A stretch of DNA of 64,000 nucleotides, from contig NZ_JBNAGA010000005.1 in assembly GCF_049800955.1 (NCBI RefSeq), positions 1-64,000 of the forward strand, in the 5' to 3' direction. Below the pieces are notes generated by a model. That model saw nothing but the letters and a program-made list of their open reading frames with translations, was not told the DNA's origin and did no database searches. Of the stretch, positions 33,672 through 42,062 are shown piece by piece. The position numbers and the translations under genes were made by a program. How positions within the stretch are numbered: position 1 is the first letter of the stretch; each line of letters opens with the position of its first letter. This DNA is from JAKVBH01 sp049800955. GTDB lineage: Bacteria > Pseudomonadota > Alphaproteobacteria > Rhodobacterales > Rhodobacteraceae.

Positions 33672-33810
33672 GGGAAATCTCCTGTCTGAAATGCGTGCAA
33701 TCCGGGTTGCACGCTACCACAGATTACCCCATGCCCCAGTCAGGATTTTCACCAGAGTGATGAACAGGTCGTGATCTGCCCCGGCCAATTTTGGGGGGGC
33801 GAAGAGCTGG

Positions 33811-35172
33811 CTAAAGGATCAGATCAGACGCGCTCAGCGCGGGATCTCCCACCAGGTCGATGGCAAATTCCGAGCCGCCATCTCCGTCGATATCGACATA
33901 AAGCCTGCCGATCTCCTGATTGTAGCGCAGCTCGCCGGCGGTGCCGGAATAGCTTTGAACAAAGCTCAGAGTGTCGCCCAGGGCAGAGAGATCGATCTTG
34001 TCGAGCCCGACCTCGAAATCGGTGATCCGATCGCGGCTGCCGGATCCCTGACGGCTGTCGGAGATGTTTTCGAACACAAAGACATCTGCCCCACTGCCCC
34101 CGTTCAGCACATCTGCGCCGCTGCCGCCTTCGAGCGTATCATTGCCGCTGCCCCCGAACAGGCGGTCCTCGCCCGCGCTGCCGCGTAGCAGGTCATTGCC
34201 GGAATTGCCTGCAAGCAAATCATCATCGGCCCCGCCAAAGAGCCGGTCTTCGCCGGAGGAGCCGCGCATGGTATCTGCGCCATCATTGCCTGCGAGCAGA
34301 TCATCGCCGCTACCGCCGGAGGCCCAATCCGCGCCATCCTCGCCGCGCAGCGTGTCATCCCCGCCATTGCCGTAGATCGTATCGGCGCCCGTGCCACCGC
34401 GGGCATCGTCCGCGCCGCCGCCACTGGCCAGAAGATCGTCATCAGCCCCGCCGTCGAGGCTGTCGTCATCGTCATCGCCATAGAGCTTGTCTGCCCCGGC
34501 ACCGCCCAGAAGGTCATTCTCGCCCGCCCCGCCGCGCAGCGTATCGTCGCCCGCACCGCCTTCGAGCGTATCCGCGCCATTCTCTCCTCGCAGGCTGTCA
34601 TCTCCTGCCAGACCTTCGAGGTAGTCGTTGCCGCCCGCGCCGTTGATCTGATCGTCGCCCTGCGCGCCCATCAGGATATCTGCCGCGCCATCTCCCATCA
34701 GATCAAGATCCGGCACACCTTGCGAGGTGCCGACGAATTTCTGTGTCACGATCACGGACTCAAAGACACCGCTGTTGTAGGTCAGGGGGCCAAAGGCAAT
34801 GCCCAGGCCAATATAGGTGACACCGGCATCCAGAATATTGGCGCGATGGCCGGAGCTGTTCATCAGATTGTTGTGCAGGCGTGCCACCTCGTCGAGATAG
34901 CTCGACGTGCCCGAGACCGAGACCGCCGCGATGTTTTCCGTGGCCCGTGATGCGCCTGCAAAATCCATGCCTGCATCCCGCATCCGGTCAATGGGGCGGG
35001 AATTGTCGACACCGGTATGGCTGAACGTGTCCGCATCGGTGATCCACTGGCTGTGGCGATCGGCGGCCAGGTTGAGATTGAGTTCGATTTTGACCTCATC
35101 AAGCCCGCGCGATGTGCGCTCTGCATTCACGAGATCAACAAAATGGCGTTCAAGGTCGCTGGCAGCGGTCAT
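33811..35172 (-). CDS. CAP (SCP/PR-1) domain protein with RTX repeats
   Basis: Residues 1-135 form a bacterial CAP domain: LVNAERTSRGLDEV, AADRHSQWITDADTFSHTG with the typical His residues, and the NLMNSSGHRANIL motif. RTX repeats occupy about 165-375, and the shared C-terminal module (RDRITDFEVGLDKIDLSA, GRLYVDIDGDGGSEF) ends the protein. Secreted CAP proteins have varied roles, mostly unknown in bacteria. A GTG sits one codon before the chosen ATG. It lacks a signal peptide, consistent with type I secretion. Confidence 0.87.
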   Translation of the reverse strand: MTAASDLERHFVDLVNAERTSRGLDEVKIELNLNLAADRHSQWITDADTFSHTGVDNSRPIDRMRDAGMDFAGASRATENIAAVSVSGTSSYLDEVARLHNNLMNSSGHRANILDAGVTYIGLGIAFGPLTYNSGVFESVIVTQKFVGTSQGVPDLDLMGDGAADILMGAQGDDQINGAGGNDYLEGLAGDDSLRGENGADTLEGGAGDDTLRGGAGENDLLGGAGADKLYGDDDDDSLDGGADDDLLASGGGADDARGGTGADTIYGNGGDDTLRGEDGADWASGGSGDDLLAGNDGADTMRGSSGEDRLFGGADDDLLAGNSGNDLLRGSAGEDRLFGGSGNDTLEGGSGADVLNGGSGADVFVFENISDSRQGSGSRDRITDFEVGLDKIDLSALGDTLSFVQSYSGTAGELRYNQEIGRLYVDIDGDGGSEFAIDLVGDPALSASDLIL

Positions 35173-35279
35173 CACAAATCCATGTCTTTGGGTCCCCGGG
35201 CCAAACGTCCCTCAGACATGGGGCGATTTTGAGGCGTGGCTTGGGCCACAGAGGGCCAAAAACCGCAGCTTTTTAAGCA

Positions 35280-37925
35280 CTAGAGGAAGAAATCCCCGGT
35301 GCTCAGATCAGGCGCATTCGTCAGGGTCAGAATGCGGGTGCCCGTTCCATCGCCATCGCTGTCCACGAAGAGCTGTCCCGTCTGAGCATCATAGCGCAGC
35401 TCGCCTGCGCGGCCGCTGAATTCTGCAACAAGCGCCAGTTCCGGCACAGGGCCGCTGATGGCGAGCAAATCCTCGCCACTGATGAAATCGGAAATCACAT
35501 CCGCCATCATATCCCGGGTCAGATCAAAGACAAAAACATCCGCCCCCGCACCGCCAGACATCGTGTCGGCGCCAGGGCCACCAACCAGGAGGTCATCGCC
35601 ATTGCCCCCAAAGAGGCGGTCGTTATTGGAGCCGCCCTCCAGCGTGTCATCCCCGTCGTTGCCGGCCACAAGATCGTCATCCTGGCCTGCGTAAATGAGA
35701 TCATCGGCGGCACCCCCGCGCAATGTGTCATTCCCGGCGCGGCCCAGCACGATGTCATCCCCATCGCTGCCCTGACCCCAATCATCGCCATCCTCGCCGT
35801 TGATCGTGTCCTCTCCGCCGCCGCCGGTCAGCCGGTCGTCGCCGTTCTGGCCACGCAATGCATCTGCACCGTCGCCGCCCTCCAGCGTGTCATCGCCATT
35901 GCCGCCGCGCAGGCTGTCGGCGCCTGTGCCGCCCTCGAGCCGGTCCGCGTCATTGCCCCCGGATAAAGTGTCGGCGCCGCTGCCGCCGAAGAGCGCATCC
36001 CTGCCGTCATTTCCATAAAGCCTGTCTGCCGCGCTGCCGCCGTCCAGAGTGTCATTGCCATCCCGGCCGACCAGCAGATCTGCGCCCGCATCCCCGGAGA
36101 CCCGGTCATGACCGGCATCGCCGTGCAACCGGTCCGCGCCTGCGCCGCCCTCCAGCGTATCATCCCCGCCACCGCCGCGCAGGCTGTCATCGCCGCGCGC
36201 GCCATGCAGGGCATTGTCTGCGCCATCGGCCCGCAGAGTGTCATCCCCATCGCCCGCGATGACCTGTTCGATCCGGCCCTCGATCGTGGCCCATGGGGTC
36301 CCGTCTACACTCAGCGCCCCACCGTCCCGCAGCGCCAGATCGACATCGCCCTGAAGGCTGGCGAGGTTGAGCCAATCCTGTCCGCCGTCGGTCTCTCGCA
36401 GAAGGCGCCGATCCGTGTCGCGGGCGGCATAGAGTCGAAAGTCTTCCGTGATGTGATGGTGTGTGTCCGCGCGGGCCTCAGACCCGTGCATATCCATCTG
36501 CACCTGTGAAATCCGCGTGCTGTTGCCTGTGACGTGATCGCTGATATGGACCTGCCAGGTGCCCCGGGCCGCCATGTCCAGCACGCCGGCAACCCCGAAG
36601 GTCCAGGAGCCGGGCAGGTCGGTAAAGCGGCCTTCGCGCAGGAACAGATCATAGATCTCACCCGTGGGGGCCTCGAGTTTGACGGAGAGTTCGCCAATGG
36701 CGGTGTGGCTCCCGATCAGGCGGATGTAGAGATGTTCCAGCGCCATGTCGTTTTGCACGTTGAGCGTAAAACTGCGGGTGCCATTGTCCCATTGCTGGGT
36801 GCCGTTCTGGACGACACTTTGGGTGCGCTCATTGGCGGTGGTCGCGGGGCTGTCGTGCAGGAGGTCCCAGGCCTCTGCCATGCGCACGGCGGCGCGCGCA
36901 TCCACCATGCCAAAGCCATAGGAGAGGTGAAAGCTCATGCCGCCCCCGTTCCAATGCTCAGCCCCATTGGAGAACCAGCGGCCCTGTTCATAGATCTGGC
37001 CATTGCTGCCGTAATCCGAGCCGGTGTGGCTGGCCGAAAGGGCGAGGATGTTTTGCACATCGCGCCAGCCAAGATCGTCATTGGCCTCCAGCATCAGCGC
37101 CACGACGCCTGATGTGACGGGGGTGGCGGCAGAGGTGCCGCCAAAACCTGTGGTCACATCATTGAAGCTGTAGCCGCGCGATCCTTCCCGGTCTGTCGTG
37201 ACAGAGGCCGCGGGTGCGGCGATCAGCACATTCGCTCCCCAGTTGGAATAACTGGCGACATCCCCGCTGCGCCCGGTCGCGGCGACCGTGACGATAGTGT
37301 GCAGGGAATTGAGCCCTTCGCCCTGGGCATTGCCATAGCGCCCATAGGTGTTTTCGAGAAAGCTGCTATTGGCATCATTGCCGGCCGCCTTGACGATCAC
37401 TGTGCCCAGCCCGTCCCGCCCGGTGCTGGTGGCAACGGCAAAGGCCTCGGCCTCACGGCTGGATTGGGAAAACCTGTTGGTCAGGTTCAGGAAGGCGGCA
37501 TAGGTCGGGATATATCCCCAGGAATTGTTCGTGATGTCGAAATTCGCCATGTAGCGCAGGGAATCGAGAACCACCGATCCACCTTGTGCGAAGACATCAT
37601 TGAGCAAATCCACGCCCGTAATCGTCGCATCATAGGCAACACCCACACCGCCGGTGGTGTTGTTGGCGGCCGCGATGATGCCAGCGACGGCGGTGCCATG
37701 GGAGGCGGAGGAATTGGACGGTTGGCCATCATCGCTGCCCAGACCGCGGTAATGCAGGCTGGCATCGTAATTGGCGCTCAGATCACGATGAAATTGCTCG
37801 GTGCCGTCATCATAGACCCCGATCTGGATCGTGGCGCCTGTATACGCCTGCCAGACGGTCTCGATCTCGCCAATCAGCGGGAAATGCCATTGCTGGGAAA
37901 AGAGGGGATTCGATGTCGCACTCAT
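35280..37925 (-). CDS. Secreted subtilisin-like (S8) protease with P domain and RTX repeats
   Basis: This 881-residue protein has a subtilase domain (1-360) with a complete-looking triad: an Asp in VYDDGTE (about 39-40), His76 in SHGTAVAG and Ser265 in GGTSAATP, plus the oxyanion Asn in ITNNSWG. A proprotein-convertase P domain (about 370-500) and RTX repeats (about 555-820) follow, then the C-terminal module with VISDFISGEDLLAISG. This is a common roseobacter exoprotease architecture secreted by type I systems. It could process the neighbouring RTX proteins or release surface proteins; that is inference. Confidence 0.92.
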   Translation of the reverse strand: MSATSNPLFSQQWHFPLIGEIETVWQAYTGATIQIGVYDDGTEQFHRDLSANYDASLHYRGLGSDDGQPSNSSASHGTAVAGIIAAANNTTGGVGVAYDATITGVDLLNDVFAQGGSVVLDSLRYMANFDITNNSWGYIPTYAAFLNLTNRFSQSSREAEAFAVATSTGRDGLGTVIVKAAGNDANSSFLENTYGRYGNAQGEGLNSLHTIVTVAATGRSGDVASYSNWGANVLIAAPAASVTTDREGSRGYSFNDVTTGFGGTSAATPVTSGVVALMLEANDDLGWRDVQNILALSASHTGSDYGSNGQIYEQGRWFSNGAEHWNGGGMSFHLSYGFGMVDARAAVRMAEAWDLLHDSPATTANERTQSVVQNGTQQWDNGTRSFTLNVQNDMALEHLYIRLIGSHTAIGELSVKLEAPTGEIYDLFLREGRFTDLPGSWTFGVAGVLDMAARGTWQVHISDHVTGNSTRISQVQMDMHGSEARADTHHHITEDFRLYAARDTDRRLLRETDGGQDWLNLASLQGDVDLALRDGGALSVDGTPWATIEGRIEQVIAGDGDDTLRADGADNALHGARGDDSLRGGGGDDTLEGGAGADRLHGDAGHDRVSGDAGADLLVGRDGNDTLDGGSAADRLYGNDGRDALFGGSGADTLSGGNDADRLEGGTGADSLRGGNGDDTLEGGDGADALRGQNGDDRLTGGGGEDTINGEDGDDWGQGSDGDDIVLGRAGNDTLRGGAADDLIYAGQDDDLVAGNDGDDTLEGGSNNDRLFGGNGDDLLVGGPGADTMSGGAGADVFVFDLTRDMMADVISDFISGEDLLAISGPVPELALVAEFSGRAGELRYDAQTGQLFVDSDGDGTGTRILTLTNAPDLSTGDFFL

Positions 37926-38215
37926 GCGGGAAAGCTACCATCTGCGCGCGCATCACACCACGTGACGCTCTGTCGGGCCTGGGCATATTTTCGCTCGATT
38001 TGAGGGGTTTGCCGCTGCAAGGCGCGGGGTCTGGCCGGGCGCATGGGGTGCATGTCATGACGAGCAGAAAGGGACATGTGCAGATCCTGTAGACCGCGTC
38101 TTAAGACTTCGTTGACTTGTGGCAGGGCCGGGGGCTTGGTACTGCGGTCTGGTGATACGTCAGAGCCGACCCGGTGCAGAGGCTGCGACCCTGCCGGAGA
38201 TAATCATCCAAGATT
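37926..38215. other. Divergent intergenic region between the S8-RTX gene and putative glycosyltransferase C
   Basis: These 290 bp separate divergent genes and have no convincing protein. TTGACT at 38112-38117 could be a -35 for the rightward gene, but no good -10 follows at 16-18 bp, so no promoter is called. Confidence 0.4.
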
Positions 38216-40216
38216 ATGTCCACAAAAGGCCGGGCGCTGAACGATATCGCGCATTTGAACCCTGTGTTTTCGATAGGATTGTGTCGTCCCGTGTCTGTTT
38301 CCGCATCCCTTTCTTCGAGTGCCGCCACGCCGCCATCTGAGGGCGCTGATGTGACAGGCCCTGTGGCCAATGCAACGCGTCTGGCCGCACGCGCGCCCGG
38401 ATCAGCCCTGGTATCTGCACCAGACGCCGGATCGGCACAGGATGCGGAGCAATCAACAACGTCTGAACCATCTCAGGAGACCGCGGCCTTGGATCACGCC
38501 GCGTCCACACCACCGCCAGACTTCCAATCTGAGCGCATTGGCTCACAGGCCACCCCCTCCGAGGCGATGCAGGCGGCCATGTCGAAGATGCAACCACTCA
38601 TCGGAGCCAAGGCCAATCTGGCGCGGGAATACATCAAACTGGGGGAGATCGAGCAGGCGATGACCATCCTTGAGGAGGCGCTGGCGTCAGGCGTGCCGCA
38701 TCGGGATGTCTATCGTCTCCTTGGAGAATGCACATTTCAGCAGGAGCAATGGCGCCGCTCGCTGGACTATTGGTATCGCACCTCCTCCATGACCGCGCGG
38801 GGGGATGAGAAAATCACCCAGCAAATTCGCCGCAAGGTCATGCGCTGTAATGCCCAGCTGGCATTGGAGGCGCTGGAGGCGGGGGATCGTGTCAGGGCGG
38901 CAGAGCATATGTCGCAGGCGATCGAGGCGGTGGATTATTCGATCTATCTCAAAGTGCGCCGCGATATGGTGGATCCCATCGTGGCCTATGCGCGCGATGT
39001 GCTGGAGCGTGATGGTCTGGCCGCGCGCATTGTGCCCGATCAGCCGCGCCACATCATCATTTGCCTCGATGTGATCAAGATTTCCGCCGTGCATTCGCAC
39101 AAGCATCTCTATCTCTCCATGGCCGCCGCCCTGACCCAGCTGGACCCCAATATCCGCGTGAGCCTCGTGGCCACCTATGAACGCCAGATCAGCTGGAATG
39201 CAGGGTTCGAGGATTACTACCGGCCCGACAATATCAAGGTGCTCAAGGCTTTCATCGAGGAGAAGATCCCCGAGGACCTGCGGGCGCGTATCGATGTGCG
39301 GTATTTTGAGAGCTTCGGTTTGCGCGGGGTGATGAACACCTGCAGGACATTGATGGAGATGGAGCCTGATATGATCCTCTATGGCGGCGGGCGTTCGGGC
39401 TATCATGCCAATGAAAGTCTCGTGGTGCGCCACATCCTGTACAAATACGTGCCCACCGGCTTTTTCTTCGTACAATCAAACAATGATGTGGACGAAATCT
39501 GCGACGTCATCATCGCGCGGGGGCCTCATCCTTTGAATGGCGATCCTCAGGATGCCCCCATTCGCTACAGCCCTTATCCGCCGTTCCCGGGCCTGCAGGC
39601 GGCCGTGATCCCCGAGAGCATGAGCAAGATGGATCACAGCCGCAAGCGCATCGTGACGGCCTGGGTCGGGGTGCGGCTCGACAAGACATTGCATGGCTAC
39701 ACGCAGGGCGAGGTGGACCGGATCCTCGATCTTCTGGACCGGGTGCCGGATGCGGATTGGCACCTGATCGGGGCGGATGCCCCGGACGCCTTGCTTGAGA
39801 AGCACAAGCGCTTCTCCCAGATGCGCAAGGCCGGGCGGATCGTGGTGCATCCCGTGCTCGATTACGACGAATTCTATCACATGGCCGCCTCCGCCGCGCT
39901 CTTCTTCCAGCCGCCGGGCTTTACGGGCGGCGGCGGCGGGGCCTCGATTGCGCGCAACAATGATGTGCCGATCCTGTGTTTTGAGCATTCCGATGTGGCC
40001 CCGCTGCAGCCCGCGGAGGCGGTCTTTGCGGAGGATGCGCTCTCAGAGGGGCTTGCCATGGCGCGCAGCCTTCTGGTGGACACAACCACGCGGTCCAAAC
40101 TCCTGCGCCAGCAATGGAGCTTGCTCGAGGAACGGCGCAAACAGGCGCCCGGAAAGTTTTACGCCGCCATCTGCGAGGGTGTGGCGGGTTATAAAGCACG
40201 CCAGGCAAATGGGTAA
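38216..40216 (+). CDS. Putative glycosyltransferase with helical N-terminus (paralogue C)
   Basis: This 666-residue protein is the third and most divergent member of the family encoded at 23521 and 25930. A low-complexity Ser/Ala/Pro/Thr-rich N-terminus (residues 1-120) precedes a short TPR-like segment (LAREYIKLGEIEQAMTILEE) and the core: CLDVIKISAVHSHKHL, LYGGGRSGYHANES near 389, FFFVQSNNDVDE, and PGFTGGGGGASIAR near 567. It is separated from A and B by the RTX cluster. The start codon is uncertain; the N-terminal segment may not all be translated. An open frame continues in phase after its stop (see 40217-40426). Confidence 0.7.
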   Translation: MSTKGRALNDIAHLNPVFSIGLCRPVSVSASLSSSAATPPSEGADVTGPVANATRLAARAPGSALVSAPDAGSAQDAEQSTTSEPSQETAALDHAASTPPPDFQSERIGSQATPSEAMQAAMSKMQPLIGAKANLAREYIKLGEIEQAMTILEEALASGVPHRDVYRLLGECTFQQEQWRRSLDYWYRTSSMTARGDEKITQQIRRKVMRCNAQLALEALEAGDRVRAAEHMSQAIEAVDYSIYLKVRRDMVDPIVAYARDVLERDGLAARIVPDQPRHIIICLDVIKISAVHSHKHLYLSMAAALTQLDPNIRVSLVATYERQISWNAGFEDYYRPDNIKVLKAFIEEKIPEDLRARIDVRYFESFGLRGVMNTCRTLMEMEPDMILYGGGRSGYHANESLVVRHILYKYVPTGFFFVQSNNDVDEICDVIIARGPHPLNGDPQDAPIRYSPYPPFPGLQAAVIPESMSKMDHSRKRIVTAWVGVRLDKTLHGYTQGEVDRILDLLDRVPDADWHLIGADAPDALLEKHKRFSQMRKAGRIVVHPVLDYDEFYHMAASAALFFQPPGFTGGGGGASIARNNDVPILCFEHSDVAPLQPAEAVFAEDALSEGLAMARSLLVDTTTRSKLLRQQWSLLEERRKQAPGKFYAAICEGVAGYKARQANG

Positions 40217-40426
40217 TCTTTTTACATAATCAGGATTACAGGTATCGCTCACACTGTCCTTGCCCACATCAAAAAGGAACAGGAGAAGGCTGCACCGCCG
40301 CACAAAGTCAAACCAGTCAGTGCGAAGAATGGCTACAAGAAGACGGGTCGCCGCCCGCCAGGACGACCTTCAAAGAAGGAAGCATATTATGAGCGACGAC
40401 GTAAAGAACGCGCAGACATGAGTTAA
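40217..40426 (+). pseudogene. Open, basic reading frame directly after the paralogue C stop (possible gene remnant)
   Basis: The frame of paralogue C stays open for 69 codons after its TAA, without a standard start codon near its beginning. It ends in a highly basic segment including KKTGRRPPGRPSKKE, which contains an AT-hook-like GRP core. The base composition is less GC-rich than its neighbours. It may be the tail of a truncated gene joined here by deletion, or chance. It overlaps the end of the convergent gene at 40423. Confidence 0.25.
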
Positions 40427-40890
40427 GGCAAGGAGACTTCAGCCTGCCTTGCACGATAAAACAGATCAGTCGTGGCAACACCTAACTGGATATATTCGCA
40501 TGTCGTGAACTCATACCCGTCCAGTTCTGCGCATTCGGGAACATTCTCGAATGTATCGGTTGCTCGCTTCAAGGCGCGCTCATATCCCCTCACTTGGAAG
40601 CCGCTTCCCTCAATCGTGTTGGGCAAAAGCGGAGACAAGGCCGCATAGAAGGCACGCATTGACTCAACCAATTCTGACAAGCAAGTTCCGGTGCCACGAT
40701 CAATCGCGACACAGGTGTCGCCCGCAACGCCGACGCATTGCTGTTCCATCCAGCCACGGTAGCGCAAGTCTAAAGGCTCTATAGCTTTCAAACAGGCAAT
40801 CACATCAGGGGTTGGCAACTCTTCTTCCGCAATCGCCGGGTGGGCAAAAAATCCAAGAGCGAAACTGGCGGACATCACTAAGCTCTTCAT
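40423..40890 (-). CDS. Small secreted Cys-rich protein, possibly LprI/DUF1311-like
   Basis: This 155-residue protein has a clear signal peptide (MKSLVMSASFALGFFAHPAIA, about 21 residues) and six cysteines in the mature part, in contexts such as EQQCVGVAGDTC, TGTCLSELVESM and FTTCEY. Their spacing recalls the LprI (DUF1311) lysozyme-inhibitor-like proteins of Rhodobacteraceae, though the match is weak. It should be periplasmic with disulfides. Its coding region is less GC-rich than neighbours, suggesting more recent arrival. No Shine-Dalgarno is evident. Confidence 0.6.
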   Translation of the reverse strand: MKSLVMSASFALGFFAHPAIAEEELPTPDVIACLKAIEPLDLRYRGWMEQQCVGVAGDTCVAIDRGTGTCLSELVESMRAFYAALSPLLPNTIEGSGFQVRGYERALKRATDTFENVPECAELDGYEFTTCEYIQLGVATTDLFYRARQAEVSLP

Positions 40891-40936
40891 TCAAATAGCT
40901 TGAATCGTCAAAAGGCAGGCGTCAATTCAGTTATCC

Positions 40937-40989
40937 GCAAGGCTTTTCAGCCCTGCGATATTTGAGGTCTCCGGGCTGCTAAGCCTTGC
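40937..40989. repeat. Long nested inverted repeat (two-part stem)
   Basis: GCAAGGCTT (40937-40945) pairs with AAGCCTTGC (40981-40989), and inside it CAGCCC (40948-40953) pairs with GGGCTG (40973-40978), giving 15 paired bases, a small internal loop and a 19-base apical loop. It lies between two minus-strand genes, downstream of the phosphatase, so it may be its terminator. Confidence 0.45.
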
Positions 40990-41080
40990 TCGCGTCGCGC
41001 CCTGTGGTGACATTTCTACTTGGTTGCAACACTCACAGCGCCTTTGGTGGCCTTTTCGCTTTGCAGCTCAGACGGCATTC

Positions 41081-41866
41081 CTACTTGTGCGCAACGACGC
41101 TTTCGAAGCGGATACCTTCCTCGTCAATCACGGCTGCGCTCAGACATCCCGTGCGCCACGCCCCTGTATCCACGGAAATTCGCCCCTGCTCTGCGGCGGC
41201 TTCGGCTACTATCGTGTGGCCATGGGCCACCCAAAGCCCATCCTTGCGCCGCCCGCGCAGAAACGCTGGGTGACCCCAGAGCAAAACTTCAGGCGGTTGA
41301 TCGGCCATGGCACGCCCGGGCAAGGCCGCGGCATGTGTGACCGCCAGTGTTCCCTCCTGCCAAAAGAGCGGCAATTGCGAAAGCCAATCGAGCCGTACCG
41401 GCCCCAGCGCCTCTCTCATGGCCTGCCCCAGGGCGCGCAGGCGCGCATCGGCATCCCCCTGCCCGAACCGCTCCGGGGAAAGATCAAAGCTGTGCAGGGT
41501 CTCCGCTCCGCCATTGGAGAGCCATCGCGGACCATGGGTTACTGGATCCGACAGGAAATCGAGCATCATCCGTTCGTGATTGCCCATCAGGCAAATGGTC
41601 TGGGCAAAGGGTGCGGGCCGGCTCATGCGATCATGCAAGAGAGCCAGAACGCCCGCAGCATCAGGCCCCCGATCCACCATGTCACCGACGACAACCAGGC
41701 GCGTGTGGGGGGCGTCCGTCGTCTTTTGCAACCGCTCCAGCAGGGCGTCCAGCAGATCAAGACGGCCATGTATATCTCCCACGACAGCCACGGGAGCAGT
41801 GATTTCGGGGCAAGAGGCGGGTGTGGGAGAGCGACGTAACAACGTCAGCCATTGCGACAAAACCAT
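41081..41866 (-). CDS. PPP-type metallophosphoesterase (serine/threonine phosphatase-like)
   Basis: This 261-residue protein has all the PPP metal motifs: GDIHG at 30-34, GDMVDRG at 61-67, GNHE at 95-98 and a C-terminal AHGHT. Related bacterial enzymes dephosphorylate proteins or cleave dinucleoside polyphosphates. ATG 41866 is preferred over 41899 because GGAG lies five bases before it. In glycan loci such phosphatases sometimes act on phosphorylated sugars or regulators, but nothing here decides. An imperfect copy of its 3' end sequence occurs about 70 bp downstream (around 41009-41028). Confidence 0.82.
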   Translation of the reverse strand: MVLSQWLTLLRRSPTPASCPEITAPVAVVGDIHGRLDLLDALLERLQKTTDAPHTRLVVVGDMVDRGPDAAGVLALLHDRMSRPAPFAQTICLMGNHERMMLDFLSDPVTHGPRWLSNGGAETLHSFDLSPERFGQGDADARLRALGQAMREALGPVRLDWLSQLPLFWQEGTLAVTHAAALPGRAMADQPPEVLLWGHPAFLRGRRKDGLWVAHGHTIVAEAAAEQGRISVDTGAWRTGCLSAAVIDEEGIRFESVVAHK

Positions 41867-42062
41867 AAGGGCTCCGAAAACCGTCGTGCAGGCACTCAAT
41901 CTGATTGGGTCAACAATGACAAGCTATTGCCCGAAATGTTGCACAACTTCTGCGTTTCAGCGTCTTGTCGCCGCCAAATGGACGGTACATCAGGGTAGCT
42001 ACTTGGATTGTCCGAGGGGGAAGGTTATGGCTTTTCCAAGACAAGGTTGAGTTTGAGCCCCT

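Noticed and set aside
38112..38141. TTGACT as a promoter for putative glycosyltransferase C
   Set aside because: No acceptable -10 hexamer at 16-18 bp spacing.
40986..41839. Plus-strand frames opposite the phosphatase as a possible extra gene
   Set aside because: The minus frame has all PPP metal motifs; the plus frames have none and lack ribosome-binding sites.
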